DNA of 64,000 nt. It comes from Keratinibaculum paraultunense (lineage in GTDB: Bacteria; Bacillota; Clostridia; Tissierellales; Tepidimicrobiaceae). The position numbers and the translations under genes were made by a program. Numbering within the stretch: position 1 is the stretch's first letter; every line of letters starts with the position of its first letter. Positions 6,855-13,747 of the stretch are shown one piece after another. The stretch covers positions 124,001 to 188,000 of the forward strand of contig NZ_CP068564.1 of assembly GCF_016767175.1 (NCBI RefSeq), in the 5' to 3' direction. Under the pieces are notes generated by a model. The model made no database searches. It worked only from the letters and a program-made list of their open reading frames with translations, and was not told the DNA's origin.

Positions 6855-7607
6855 TTGGGAGATGTAAATTTATTAAAAAACATAAAGATTCTTTATGTAG
6901 AAGATGAGCCTATAACAAGAAATCAGGTTTGTAAACTTTTAAAAGATAAAGTAGAAAAGGTAATTGAAGCAAAAAATGGGAAAGAAGGAATAGAAAAATT
7001 TATAAAATATAAGCCAGATATTGTTATAACTGATTTAATAATGCCTTATATGGATGGAATAGAGATGGTGAAAGAGTTAAGGGGTAATGGTTTTAATTGT
7101 CCAATTATTATGATATCATCTTTGTCTGATGCTGATACTGTTCTGAAAGCAGTAGACTTAAAAATAGAAAAGTATATGATTAAACCTATTGATGTAAATT
7201 TATTATTGGAAAATTTAATCCAAATAGCAAATGAACTTTTAACGGGCAAAAATGGATTAGCTTTCACGGACAATTCAAAAAACAATTTAGAGATAAAAAT
7301 ACGGGATATATATTCTAATTACTTAAAAAAATTTACTGGAAAAGATGCAAAGTTTATCAAAGCGTTTATAGATGGAAAGCAAATAGAAATATTTTCAAAA
7401 GAAAATCTTACTATTTTAGAAGAAAATTTGTTAGATATAGGTAATTATCATAAAAGTATTGAAATACTAAGGAGAGCATTATATGAACATACAATAGATG
7501 AAGTTGAAAAAGAATTATCTCAGTTGATAGATAGAAAAGTAGTTACAAAAAAAATTGATTTATATCCTAAAGAAAACTTTGAAAGAATAGTATTAGAAAT
7601 TATGTAG
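6855..7607 (+). CDS. orphan response regulator: REC domain fused to DUF2294 (MpsC-like)
   Basis: Residues 1-125 are a CheY-like receiver. The acidic pocket is at VEDEP (residues 15-19), the phospho-acceptor is Asp60 (IVITDLIMPYMDG), MISS lies near 87-89 and Lys110 is in YMIKP. From about residue 145 the protein continues as a DUF2294 domain (IRDIYSNYLKKFTGKDAKFIKAFIDGK, then LRRALYEHTIDEVEKELSQLIDRKVV...). DUF2294 is the MpsC family, linked in Staphylococcus to a cation/bicarbonate uptake system. There is no DNA-binding or enzymatic output domain and no histidine kinase nearby. TTG at 6855 follows AAGGAGGGG. The fused architecture suggests phosphorylation-controlled action of the DUF2294 module; function unknown. 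Confidence 0.82.
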   Translation: MGDVNLLKNIKILYVEDEPITRNQVCKLLKDKVEKVIEAKNGKEGIEKFIKYKPDIVITDLIMPYMDGIEMVKELRGNGFNCPIIMISSLSDADTVLKAVDLKIEKYMIKPIDVNLLLENLIQIANELLTGKNGLAFTDNSKNNLEIKIRDIYSNYLKKFTGKDAKFIKAFIDGKQIEIFSKENLTILEENLLDIGNYHKSIEILRRALYEHTIDEVEKELSQLIDRKVVTKKIDLYPKENFERIVLEIM

Positions 7608-7626
7608 ATTATAAATGTATCTATTT

Positions 7627-7663
7627 AAAACAGTATGATACTTCAGTATCATACTGTTTTTTT
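7627..7663 (+). terminator. intrinsic terminator
   Basis: AACAGTATGATAC-TTCA-GTATCATACTGTT, a perfect 13-bp stem with T-tract, directly after the REC-DUF2294 gene. Confidence 0.93.
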
Positions 7664-7769
7664 GATTTTTTATAAAAATTATAATCTATGATACAATAAT
7701 AAGTAATGCTAATTTATTAAAAAACTTAAAAAAAATATTATTTTGTGTTGAAAAGTTCCCACTAATCTA

Positions 7770-7936
7770 ATAATCTATTGTTGTAGGAAAAATATTTCCC
7801 TAAGGGAGGACACAAAGGGGGTGATGATTAGTGGATTCTGAACCGCTGCCCAGTTGTTGCAATTATAGTTATATGAAATCAAATAATATGAAGAACCCTA
7901 ATCATTACCAAAGATTAAGGTTCTTCTAAGGGGGGT
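7770..7936 (+). promoter_or_regulatory. long structured 5' leader of mgtE (candidate Mg2+ regulatory RNA)
   Basis: The 270-bp gap before mgtE holds a conserved-looking, less AT-rich stretch. Short pieces resemble the M-box (GGGGGTGATG near 7816 and CCGCTGCCCAG near 7843), but the 3' half of the M-box consensus is not evident. A strong hairpin follows: AAGAACCCTAATC with GATTAAGGTTCTT (about 7893-7926), abutting the Shine-Dalgarno AAGGGGGG. mgtE genes are commonly under Mg2+ riboswitch control, so a leader RNA controlling ribosome access is plausible. Class assignment is weak. Confidence 0.4.
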
Positions 7937-7940
7937 TAAT

Positions 7941-9278
7941 ATGGATGAAAAAAGACTAAAAGAACTAATAAAAGAAAAAAGATATGTAACAATAAAAAAA
8001 GAATTGGAAAAGATGAATCCAGTAGATGTAGCTGAATTATTAGAATCCTTGGATGTTCAAACTGCTTTACTTATATTTAGAACTTTACCCAAGGATTTAG
8101 CAGTAGAAGTATTTGCCCATTTTTCTGTAGAACAGCAAAGGGAGCTTGTAAGCTTAGTTACAGATAAAGAATTAAAGCATATAGTAGATGAGTTATATTT
8201 TGATGACATGATAGACATACTAGAAGAAGTTCCAGCTAATGTAGTAAAGAAGATATTATTAAATGCTAAAGAAGAAGAAAGGAATTTAATAAATCAATTT
8301 TTAAGATATCCACCTGAATCAGCAGGTAGCATAATGACCATAGAATATGTAGATTTAAAAAAGAACATGACAGTAAAAGAAGCTCTAGAGCATATAAAGG
8401 AAACAGGATTAGATAAGGAGACAGTTTATACCTGCTATGTTACAGATGCAAATAGGAAGTTAGAAGGAATAGTATCTTTAAGAAAGCTTGTTATAAGTGA
8501 TGAAGATTTATTAATTGAAGATATAATGGAAAGAGATGTTATATATGTTCATACGCATGATGATCAAGAGACAGTAGCAAGGGTATTTAAAAGATATGGA
8601 TTTTTGGCATTACCTGTAGTAGATAATGAAGGACGATTAATAGGAATAATAACTGTAGACGACATTATGGAAGTAATAGATCAAGAAGCAACAGAAGACT
8701 TTCAAAAGATGGCAGCTATGTCTCCAACAGAAGAAAAATATTTGGAAGCTAATGTATTTTCCTTAGCTAAACATAGAGTTATATGGTTATTAGTATTGAT
8801 GATATCTGCAACTTTTACCGGAGGTATCATACGAAAGTTTGAAAATCTTCTTCAATCAGCAGTAGTTTTGACAGCTTTCATACCAATGCTTATGGATACT
8901 GGTGGAAATGCAGGAAGTCAATCTTCTACATTAGTAATCCGTGGCATTGCATTAGGAGAAATAGCCCCTAAAGATACAGGAAAAGTTGTATTGAAAGAAT
9001 TAGTAATTAGTATAATAGTAGGAGTTATATTAGCAGTAGTAAATTTTTTTAGAATATATCTGTTTGACAATGTAGGATTTTTGATATCCTTTACTGTATC
9101 TATAACTTTATTTGTGACTGTGGTAATATCAAAGGTTATAGGAGGAATACTACCCATGATAGCTAAAAAACTCAATATAGACCCAGCTATAATGGCAGGA
9201 CCCCTTATTACCACTATAGTGGACGCACTTAGTTTGATTGTTTATTTTTCAATAGCTTCTTGCTTGTTAAATATATAA
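7941..9278 (+). CDS. mgtE: magnesium transporter MgtE
   Basis: Mg2+-gated Mg2+ channel of the cytoplasmic membrane. Domain order is canonical at 445 residues. An N-terminal superhelical domain (residues 1-130; MNPVDVAELLESLD, SAGSIMTIEYVDL) precedes two CBS domains (about 135-255; TCYVTDANRKLEGIVSLRKLV, ALPVVDNEGRLIGIITVDDIMEV). Five membrane helices follow (about 275-445), with the pore motif PMLMDTGGNAGSQSSTLVIRG. The ATG follows AAGGGGGGTTAAT. Monocistronic behind a structured leader and ended by a strong terminator. Confidence 0.97.
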   Translation: MDEKRLKELIKEKRYVTIKKELEKMNPVDVAELLESLDVQTALLIFRTLPKDLAVEVFAHFSVEQQRELVSLVTDKELKHIVDELYFDDMIDILEEVPANVVKKILLNAKEEERNLINQFLRYPPESAGSIMTIEYVDLKKNMTVKEALEHIKETGLDKETVYTCYVTDANRKLEGIVSLRKLVISDEDLLIEDIMERDVIYVHTHDDQETVARVFKRYGFLALPVVDNEGRLIGIITVDDIMEVIDQEATEDFQKMAAMSPTEEKYLEANVFSLAKHRVIWLLVLMISATFTGGIIRKFENLLQSAVVLTAFIPMLMDTGGNAGSQSSTLVIRGIALGEIAPKDTGKVVLKELVISIIVGVILAVVNFFRIYLFDNVGFLISFTVSITLFVTVVISKVIGGILPMIAKKLNIDPAIMAGPLITTIVDALSLIVYFSIASCLLNI

Positions 9279-9280
9279 AT

Positions 9281-9312
9281 AAAAAATGTCAGAGATCTCT
9301 GACATTTTTTAT
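9281..9312 (+). terminator. intrinsic terminator after mgtE
   Basis: AAAAAATGTCAGAGA / TCTCTGACATTTTTT, a perfect palindromic stem with T-tract. Confidence 0.93.
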
Positions 9313-9336
9313 TTATATTTTTTGTTTTTTAAATTA

Positions 9337-9365
9337 TTGACAATAAATAAATTTCATAGTATAAT
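9337..9365 (+). promoter_or_regulatory. veg upstream promoter P1 (sigma-A)
   Basis: TTGACA (9337-9342), 17-bp spacer, TATAAT (9360-9365). Both hexamers are perfect consensus. Confidence 0.85.
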
Positions 9366-9380
9366 AATAGAATTTATAAT

Positions 9381-9409
9381 TTGACAAAAACAAGCATTTA
9401 TGGTATAAT
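9381..9409 (+). promoter_or_regulatory. veg downstream promoter P2 (sigma-A)
   Basis: TTGACA (9381-9386), 17-bp spacer, TATAAT (9404-9409). This is a second perfect promoter 44 bp after P1. A TATAGCT ... AGCTATA inverted repeat in the leader (about 9408-9452) may form a 5' stabilising hairpin. Strong veg promoters are a known feature of Bacillus. Confidence 0.88.
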
Positions 9410-9484
9410 TATAGCTGTGAGTGTTAATTTACATTTTCACCCCTAGCTATAATAGGGAACAATTAATGGAAGGTGGTTGCCTTG

Positions 9485-9751
9485 TTGGAAAAGAATAATC
9501 TATCCAAAATTCGCAAAGACGTAAAAGATTGTGTCGGAAAGAAGGTAATTCTAAAGGCTAACAAAGGTAGAAAGAAGACCACAATAAGGGAAGGTATATT
9601 AGAAGAAGCATATCCAAGTTTGTTTGTAGTTAAAATATCTAATGATTATGACTCAGTAAGAAGGGTTTCATATACTTATTCCGATATATTAACAGAGACA
9701 GTTGAAGTAACAATTTGCGATGATGAAGAAGGAAAAATCAAAATAAGTTAA
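9485..9751 (+). CDS. veg: Veg family protein
   Basis: Small Firmicute protein; in B. subtilis Veg stimulates biofilm matrix expression and is transcribed very strongly. The family core is clear: IRKDVKDCVGKKVILKANKGRKKT, GILEEAYPSLFVVKI and VSYTYSDILTETVEV. TTG at 9485 is chosen because the upstream in-frame GTG (9473) lies inside the Shine-Dalgarno AAGGTGG; TTG at 9482 is the alternative. Two consensus promoters precede it and a 20-bp-arm terminator follows, so it is an isolated, probably highly expressed unit. Confidence 0.92.
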   Translation: MEKNNLSKIRKDVKDCVGKKVILKANKGRKKTTIREGILEEAYPSLFVVKISNDYDSVRRVSYTYSDILTETVEVTICDDEEGKIKIS

Positions 9752-9753
9752 AT

Positions 9754-9795
9754 AATAAATAAAAAATGAGGCTCAAGCCTCATTTTTTATTTATT
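9754..9795 (+). terminator. intrinsic terminator after veg
   Basis: Perfect 20-bp arms (9754-9773 and 9776-9795) around a 2-nt centre; core TGAGGCT / AGCCTCA with long A and T tracts. Confidence 0.93.
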
Positions 9796-9908
9796 AGAAC
9801 AAGCATCATAATTTAATAATTAATTCATATTAACTATCCTTCCTTGATACTCAAGGGAAAAAATTATAAAATGTTATAAAATACTATAATAAAGAGAGGA
9901 GAAATACT

Positions 9909-10757
9909 ATGGAATTATGGTTCACAGAATTTCACAATGAAAATAGCAAGTTTTCTATGAAAGTTAAAGAGCATTTACTTTCTGTAAAAAGTTCCTTTCA
10001 AAAAATAGATGTATTGGATACATATGAATATGGCAGAGTTTTGGTAATAGATGGATTTATCATGTTAACAGAAAAAGATGAATTTATATACCATGAAATG
10101 ATAGTCCATGTTCCCATGGCAGTTTATCCCCAAGCAAGAAATATATTGGTAATAGGAGGAGGAGACGGTGGGACATTACGTGAATTAACTAAATATCCCA
10201 ATATAGAGAATATAGATTTTGTAGAAATAGATGAGATGGTGGTGGAAATTTCAAGAGATTTTTTTCCCTTTTTACATTGTGGATTTGAAGATAATAGAAT
10301 TAATTTTTACTATGAAGATGGAGTTAAATTTGTGGAAAACAAGGAAGATACATACGATTTAATAATTGTAGATTCTACTGATCCTATAGGACCTGGAGAA
10401 GGGCTATTTACAGAGGAATTCTATAAAAATGCTTATAGAGCCTTAAAAGAAGATGGTATATTAGTAAATCAATGTGAATCTGCATATTTTAAAGAAGATA
10501 GAAGAGAGTTTGAAAGAGCTATAGGAAAACTTAAAAGAATATTCCCTAAATCCTATGCATATCAAGCTAATATTCCTACATATCCTTCAGGTCATTGGTT
10601 ATTTGGATTTGCCTCCAAAAAATATGATCCGGTACTAGATCAAAAAGCTTCTCAATGGGGAAAATATAATATATATACTAAATACTATAATGAAAAAGTT
10701 CATAAAGGTGCTTTTTATTTACCTACTTATATTCAAAACATATTAGATGAAGCATAA
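9909..10757 (+). CDS. speE: polyamine aminopropyltransferase (spermidine synthase)
   Basis: Transfers aminopropyl from decarboxylated S-adenosylmethionine to putrescine in the cytoplasm. The 282-residue protein shows the full family signature: LVIDGFIMLTEKDEFIYHEM, the nucleotide-binding GGGDGGTLREL, VEIDEMVVE, and the catalytic DSTDPIGPGEGLF. The C-terminal YPSGHWLFGFASK is also conserved. The ATG follows AGAGAGGAGAA. The gene is flanked by terminators, so it is a single-gene unit. No speA, speB or speD is adjacent. Confidence 0.96.
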   Translation: MELWFTEFHNENSKFSMKVKEHLLSVKSSFQKIDVLDTYEYGRVLVIDGFIMLTEKDEFIYHEMIVHVPMAVYPQARNILVIGGGDGGTLRELTKYPNIENIDFVEIDEMVVEISRDFFPFLHCGFEDNRINFYYEDGVKFVENKEDTYDLIIVDSTDPIGPGEGLFTEEFYKNAYRALKEDGILVNQCESAYFKEDRREFERAIGKLKRIFPKSYAYQANIPTYPSGHWLFGFASKKYDPVLDQKASQWGKYNIYTKYYNEKVHKGAFYLPTYIQNILDEA

Positions 10758-10788
10758 AAAAATTAAACGCATATGCGTTTAATTTTTT
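10757..10788 (+). terminator. intrinsic terminator after speE
   Basis: AAATTAAACGCAT / ATGCGTTTAATTT palindrome with T6 tail. Confidence 0.9.
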
Positions 10789-10863
10789 ATCATTTTTTGG
10801 GACATTAAAACATATAATTTCTCATAGGATATATAAAGTAGATAATTGGAGGAGGTTTTGTAA

Positions 10864-12405
10864 ATGGAGGTAATAAAGGACATCCTTAAGGTAGAAGAAC
10901 AAAAAGGATATAAAGAGGCAGAAACCCTAGTAGAGGAAGAAATATATATTGACCAAACGAAACCTGATATAGATACTATTCTATGGGCTGATGGAAAGAT
11001 ACAGATATTGAGTACTAAAATAATAAGGGACAAAATATTGATAAGTGGCTTAGTAAAGTTTAAATTAGTATACAAATCTCAGGAGGAAGAACTAAATATA
11101 TGTACCATTGAAAGCAATAGTGATTTTAAAGAGGAAATAGAAATTGAAGGTATATCGGAAGATATGGCAGTAGATGTAAGTTCAAATTTAGAGTATATTC
11201 AATATGAACAGAAAGATGATAGAAAAATTCAGTTAGTAGCTTTAGTAAAACTTACAGGAAAAGTTTATGCAACTAATTCTGTAGAAATAATTAGGGATAT
11301 AGAAGGAGGCTCTAATCTACAATTATTGAAGGAAAAAATTCAATATAACGATGTATTAGGAAGGAAAGAAAATTATGAGCTTATAAAAGATATATTTGAA
11401 ATAAGGGAAGATATGCCTAGTATAGACGAAATACTAAAAATAGAATTACATCCTTATGAAAAGGAACATAGTATATCTGCTGATAGGATAATACTATCAG
11501 GAATATTAGAAGCATCTATAATATATTTTGGCGGGAGTAAGTTAAATTCTATTAAGCGAGAAATACCTTTTACTCATTTTATAGAGCATCCAGAAATTCA
11601 ATCAGAAATTAAATGCAGTATAGATATGGAAGTGGTAGATGGAAGCTATCAGCTTAAGGAAAGCCTAGAAGGAGACTTAAGGATTATAGATTTAGAAGCA
11701 AACTTAAAGATTTTAACTAAGTTATATGATAATAAAGAAAAAGAAGTAATTATAGATGCCTATTCTACTAGTAACTACATAAACTTGGAAAAAGAAGAAA
11801 TATTTATAACAGAGAATATAAAGGATATGGTATGTAGAGATGAAGTATCTAAAGAATTATCAAATAAAGGATTCAAAGAGATATATGCTGTAGAAGGAAC
11901 AACTAATATTATTAATTATCAATATGTAGAAGATAAGGTTATGATAGAAGGTATATTGGTTATTGATATATACTTTTTAGAAGATGTAACGGGGAAAATT
12001 AAAACTTTAAAAGAAGAAATACCTTATAAAACCTACATTACCGTGGATGAATTGGGTAAAGATTTTTCTATAAATATAGAAACTGATTTAGAAGAGCTAG
12101 ACTATCATAAACAAGAAGATGTATTATCAATACAAGCTACTGTAAAAAACCACATATTTATAAATAGAGAAAGAAAAATTACTATGATTAGCGAAATTGA
12201 GGAAACAGATGAACTAATTGACAAGAAAAATAGACCTAGTATAATCATATATATAATTCAAAAAGATGATACTCTTTGGGATATAGCTAAGCGATATAAT
12301 ACAACTATAGAAGAAATAATATCAGCAAATGATGCATTATCTCCAAACACTTTAATGCCAGGAGAAAAGATAATTATAGAGAAAAAGGTTGATATAAATT
12401 TCTGA
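10864..12405 (+). CDS. SPOCS (DUF3794) repeat protein with C-terminal LysM
   Basis: A 513-residue protein without signal peptide, with about three SPOCS/DUF3794 beta domains (roughly residues 35-120, 190-280 and 335-420; for example YIDQTKPDIDTILWADGKI and ISGLVKFKLVYKS). A LysM domain follows at 458-508 (YIIQKDDTLWDIAKRYNTTIEEIISANDALSPNTLMPGEKIII). SPOCS-LysM proteins are typical of clostridial spore coat and cortex assembly, and the Bacillus relatives SafA and SpoVID are morphogenetic coat proteins. It probably acts at the forespore surface. The ATG follows TTGGAGGAGG. Its place between veg and ispE is a frequent clostridial arrangement, here interrupted by the 12.4-18.7 kb secreted-protein insert. 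Confidence 0.88.
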   Translation: MEVIKDILKVEEQKGYKEAETLVEEEIYIDQTKPDIDTILWADGKIQILSTKIIRDKILISGLVKFKLVYKSQEEELNICTIESNSDFKEEIEIEGISEDMAVDVSSNLEYIQYEQKDDRKIQLVALVKLTGKVYATNSVEIIRDIEGGSNLQLLKEKIQYNDVLGRKENYELIKDIFEIREDMPSIDEILKIELHPYEKEHSISADRIILSGILEASIIYFGGSKLNSIKREIPFTHFIEHPEIQSEIKCSIDMEVVDGSYQLKESLEGDLRIIDLEANLKILTKLYDNKEKEVIIDAYSTSNYINLEKEEIFITENIKDMVCRDEVSKELSNKGFKEIYAVEGTTNIINYQYVEDKVMIEGILVIDIYFLEDVTGKIKTLKEEIPYKTYITVDELGKDFSINIETDLEELDYHKQEDVLSIQATVKNHIFINRERKITMISEIEETDELIDKKNRPSIIIYIIQKDDTLWDIAKRYNTTIEEIISANDALSPNTLMPGEKIIIEKKVDINF

Positions 12406-12506
12406 AATCATTTTTACAAAATCATATGTAAATTTTATTAATATACTAGACTAGATATGATATACTTTAATTGACAAACAATTATTATGCAGGGAGGAGA
12501 TTACAT

Positions 12507-13532
12507 ATGAAAAAAAGAAAAACTCTTATACTTTTAGTCTTATTTCTTTTAATCTCAACAGTAATATTTGCAGAAGCAAAAACAGAAGTTAATAAGGAAC
12601 AAACGTCTGTTATCCTTTACATCAATAACAAAGAAGTTACCTTCCCAGATGCACAACCCTTTATAGTAAGAGGAGACGATAGAACATTAGTCCCAATAAG
12701 ATTTGTAGCTGAGGATTTAGGCTATAAGGTAGACTGGGATGAAGAAAATTGGTTTAAAGGTGGTAATGAAGATAAAAAAGTTACAATAGCTAATGAAGGA
12801 AAGACAATGGAACTTTTCATAGGTCAAAACTATGCATATATTAATGGAGAAAAGAAAGAATATGATACTAAACCATTAATAGATGGTTCAAGAACCTTTG
12901 TACCATTAAGATTTATTGCAGAAAACTTTGACTGTGAAGTAGATTATGAACATAATGTTAAGCAGAAAATAATGAAAGTTTATATTACTACAAAAGATGG
13001 TGCTAAAACACCAGAAGAACCATCTGATTCAAACATAGTAGCACAAGGAGAAGGATGGGACATAAGGTTAGTTGAAGTTAAAGGACATGATGATAATTGG
13101 ATAGAGCCAGAAATTGGAGCAGGATATCCGCCAAGAGATGCAGACCTTGTAAGTGAGCATTTTATAATTGGCATAGACAACTATAAAGACTACAAAGGTA
13201 CAAATTATACATTTAAAACAGAATGTATAAGCCATCCTCAATTAAATAGATATATAAAATATGACCCATGGGATGATGAAGATTTTATAGTAGACAATAT
13301 TGAAATGTATACTCGTTGTAGTGAAAGTCTTATAGGTTTTTTTGGGAACGTGTATTCATTGGATAGATTTAATAGAGATATTAGCAATGTTCGTGATATA
13401 GAAACAGGCGAAAGAATACATCTTAAAGAAGGAGAAAAAATGCAGTTTAAAACTACAATAAGTAATGGGAAAATGACTAAGGTATATATAACAAATGCTG
13501 AATTTAGAAATAAAGAATTTAGATATAATTAA
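12507..13532 (+). CDS. secreted copper-amine-oxidase-N-like domain protein, copy A
   Basis: ATG at 12507 follows AGGGAGGAG; the upstream in-frame extension has no ribosome site. A signal peptide is clear (KKRKTLILLVLFLLISTVIFAEA). Residues 35-165 form two copper-amine-oxidase-N1-type units (SVILYINNKEV, RTLVPIRFVAEDLGYKVDW, then AYINGEKKEYDTKPLIDG, RTFVPLRFIAENFDCEVDY). In clostridia this fold is a common extracellular module, probably for cell-wall association, and does not imply an oxidase. The C-terminal 160 residues are unfamiliar. Nearly identical to the protein at 17671-18696, except in a stretch near GYPPRDADLVSEHF. Function unknown. Confidence 0.85.
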   Translation: MKKRKTLILLVLFLLISTVIFAEAKTEVNKEQTSVILYINNKEVTFPDAQPFIVRGDDRTLVPIRFVAEDLGYKVDWDEENWFKGGNEDKKVTIANEGKTMELFIGQNYAYINGEKKEYDTKPLIDGSRTFVPLRFIAENFDCEVDYEHNVKQKIMKVYITTKDGAKTPEEPSDSNIVAQGEGWDIRLVEVKGHDDNWIEPEIGAGYPPRDADLVSEHFIIGIDNYKDYKGTNYTFKTECISHPQLNRYIKYDPWDDEDFIVDNIEMYTRCSESLIGFFGNVYSLDRFNRDISNVRDIETGERIHLKEGEKMQFKTTISNGKMTKVYITNAEFRNKEFRYN

Positions 13533-13540
13533 TACATTAG

Positions 13541-13567
13541 CTGGGGAAATTCCCCAGTTTTTATTTT
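13541..13567 (+). terminator. intrinsic terminator, copy A
   Basis: CTGGGG-AAATT-CCCCAG stem followed by TTTTTATTTT. Confidence 0.85.
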
Positions 13568-13587
13568 AAAATTTTATTAAACTTAAA

Positions 13588-13615
13588 ACAAAAGTGTGCA
13601 ATGCACACTTTTTTG
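13588..13615. repeat. GTGTGC palindrome, copy 1
   Basis: ACAAAAGTGTGCA / TGCACACTTTTTTGT. The core is shared with the long hairpin at 17444-17497. The rest of the 215-bp gap before 13748 is AT-rich, with a TATAAT-like box near 13689 but no clear -35. Confidence 0.7.
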
Positions 13616-13747
13616 TATGGAAACTTTTAAATAAATTTAAATTGTATTGTTATTCCTATTTTCTTATTAAAAAAAACCTTATGCATATAATGAAAAAGAA
13701 TGTGCTGTGAATAGTAAAAAATAAAAAAATATAAGGGAGGGATAAAA

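Larger units (their letters stand above)
12429..13569 (+). repeat. 1.14-kb direct repeat, copy A
   Basis: Near-identical to 17593-18733 at a constant offset of 5164 bp. It includes the promoter region, the whole coding sequence and the CTGGGGAAATTCCCCAG terminator, so it is a complete duplicated transcription unit. Confidence 0.93.

Noticed and set aside
7046-7285. Minus-strand ORF within the REC-DUF2294 gene
   Set aside because: Antisense to the receiver domain; no start signals.
12471-12506. Longer N terminus (start at 12471, and the equivalent 17635) for the duplicated secreted proteins
   Set aside because: The signal peptide begins at the ATG 36 bp downstream, which has the AGGGAGGAG site; the extension lies in the promoter region.
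12507-13532. Copper amine oxidase enzyme
   Set aside because: Only the small N-terminal domain fold is present; no topaquinone-type catalytic domain, so an enzymatic label would be misleading.
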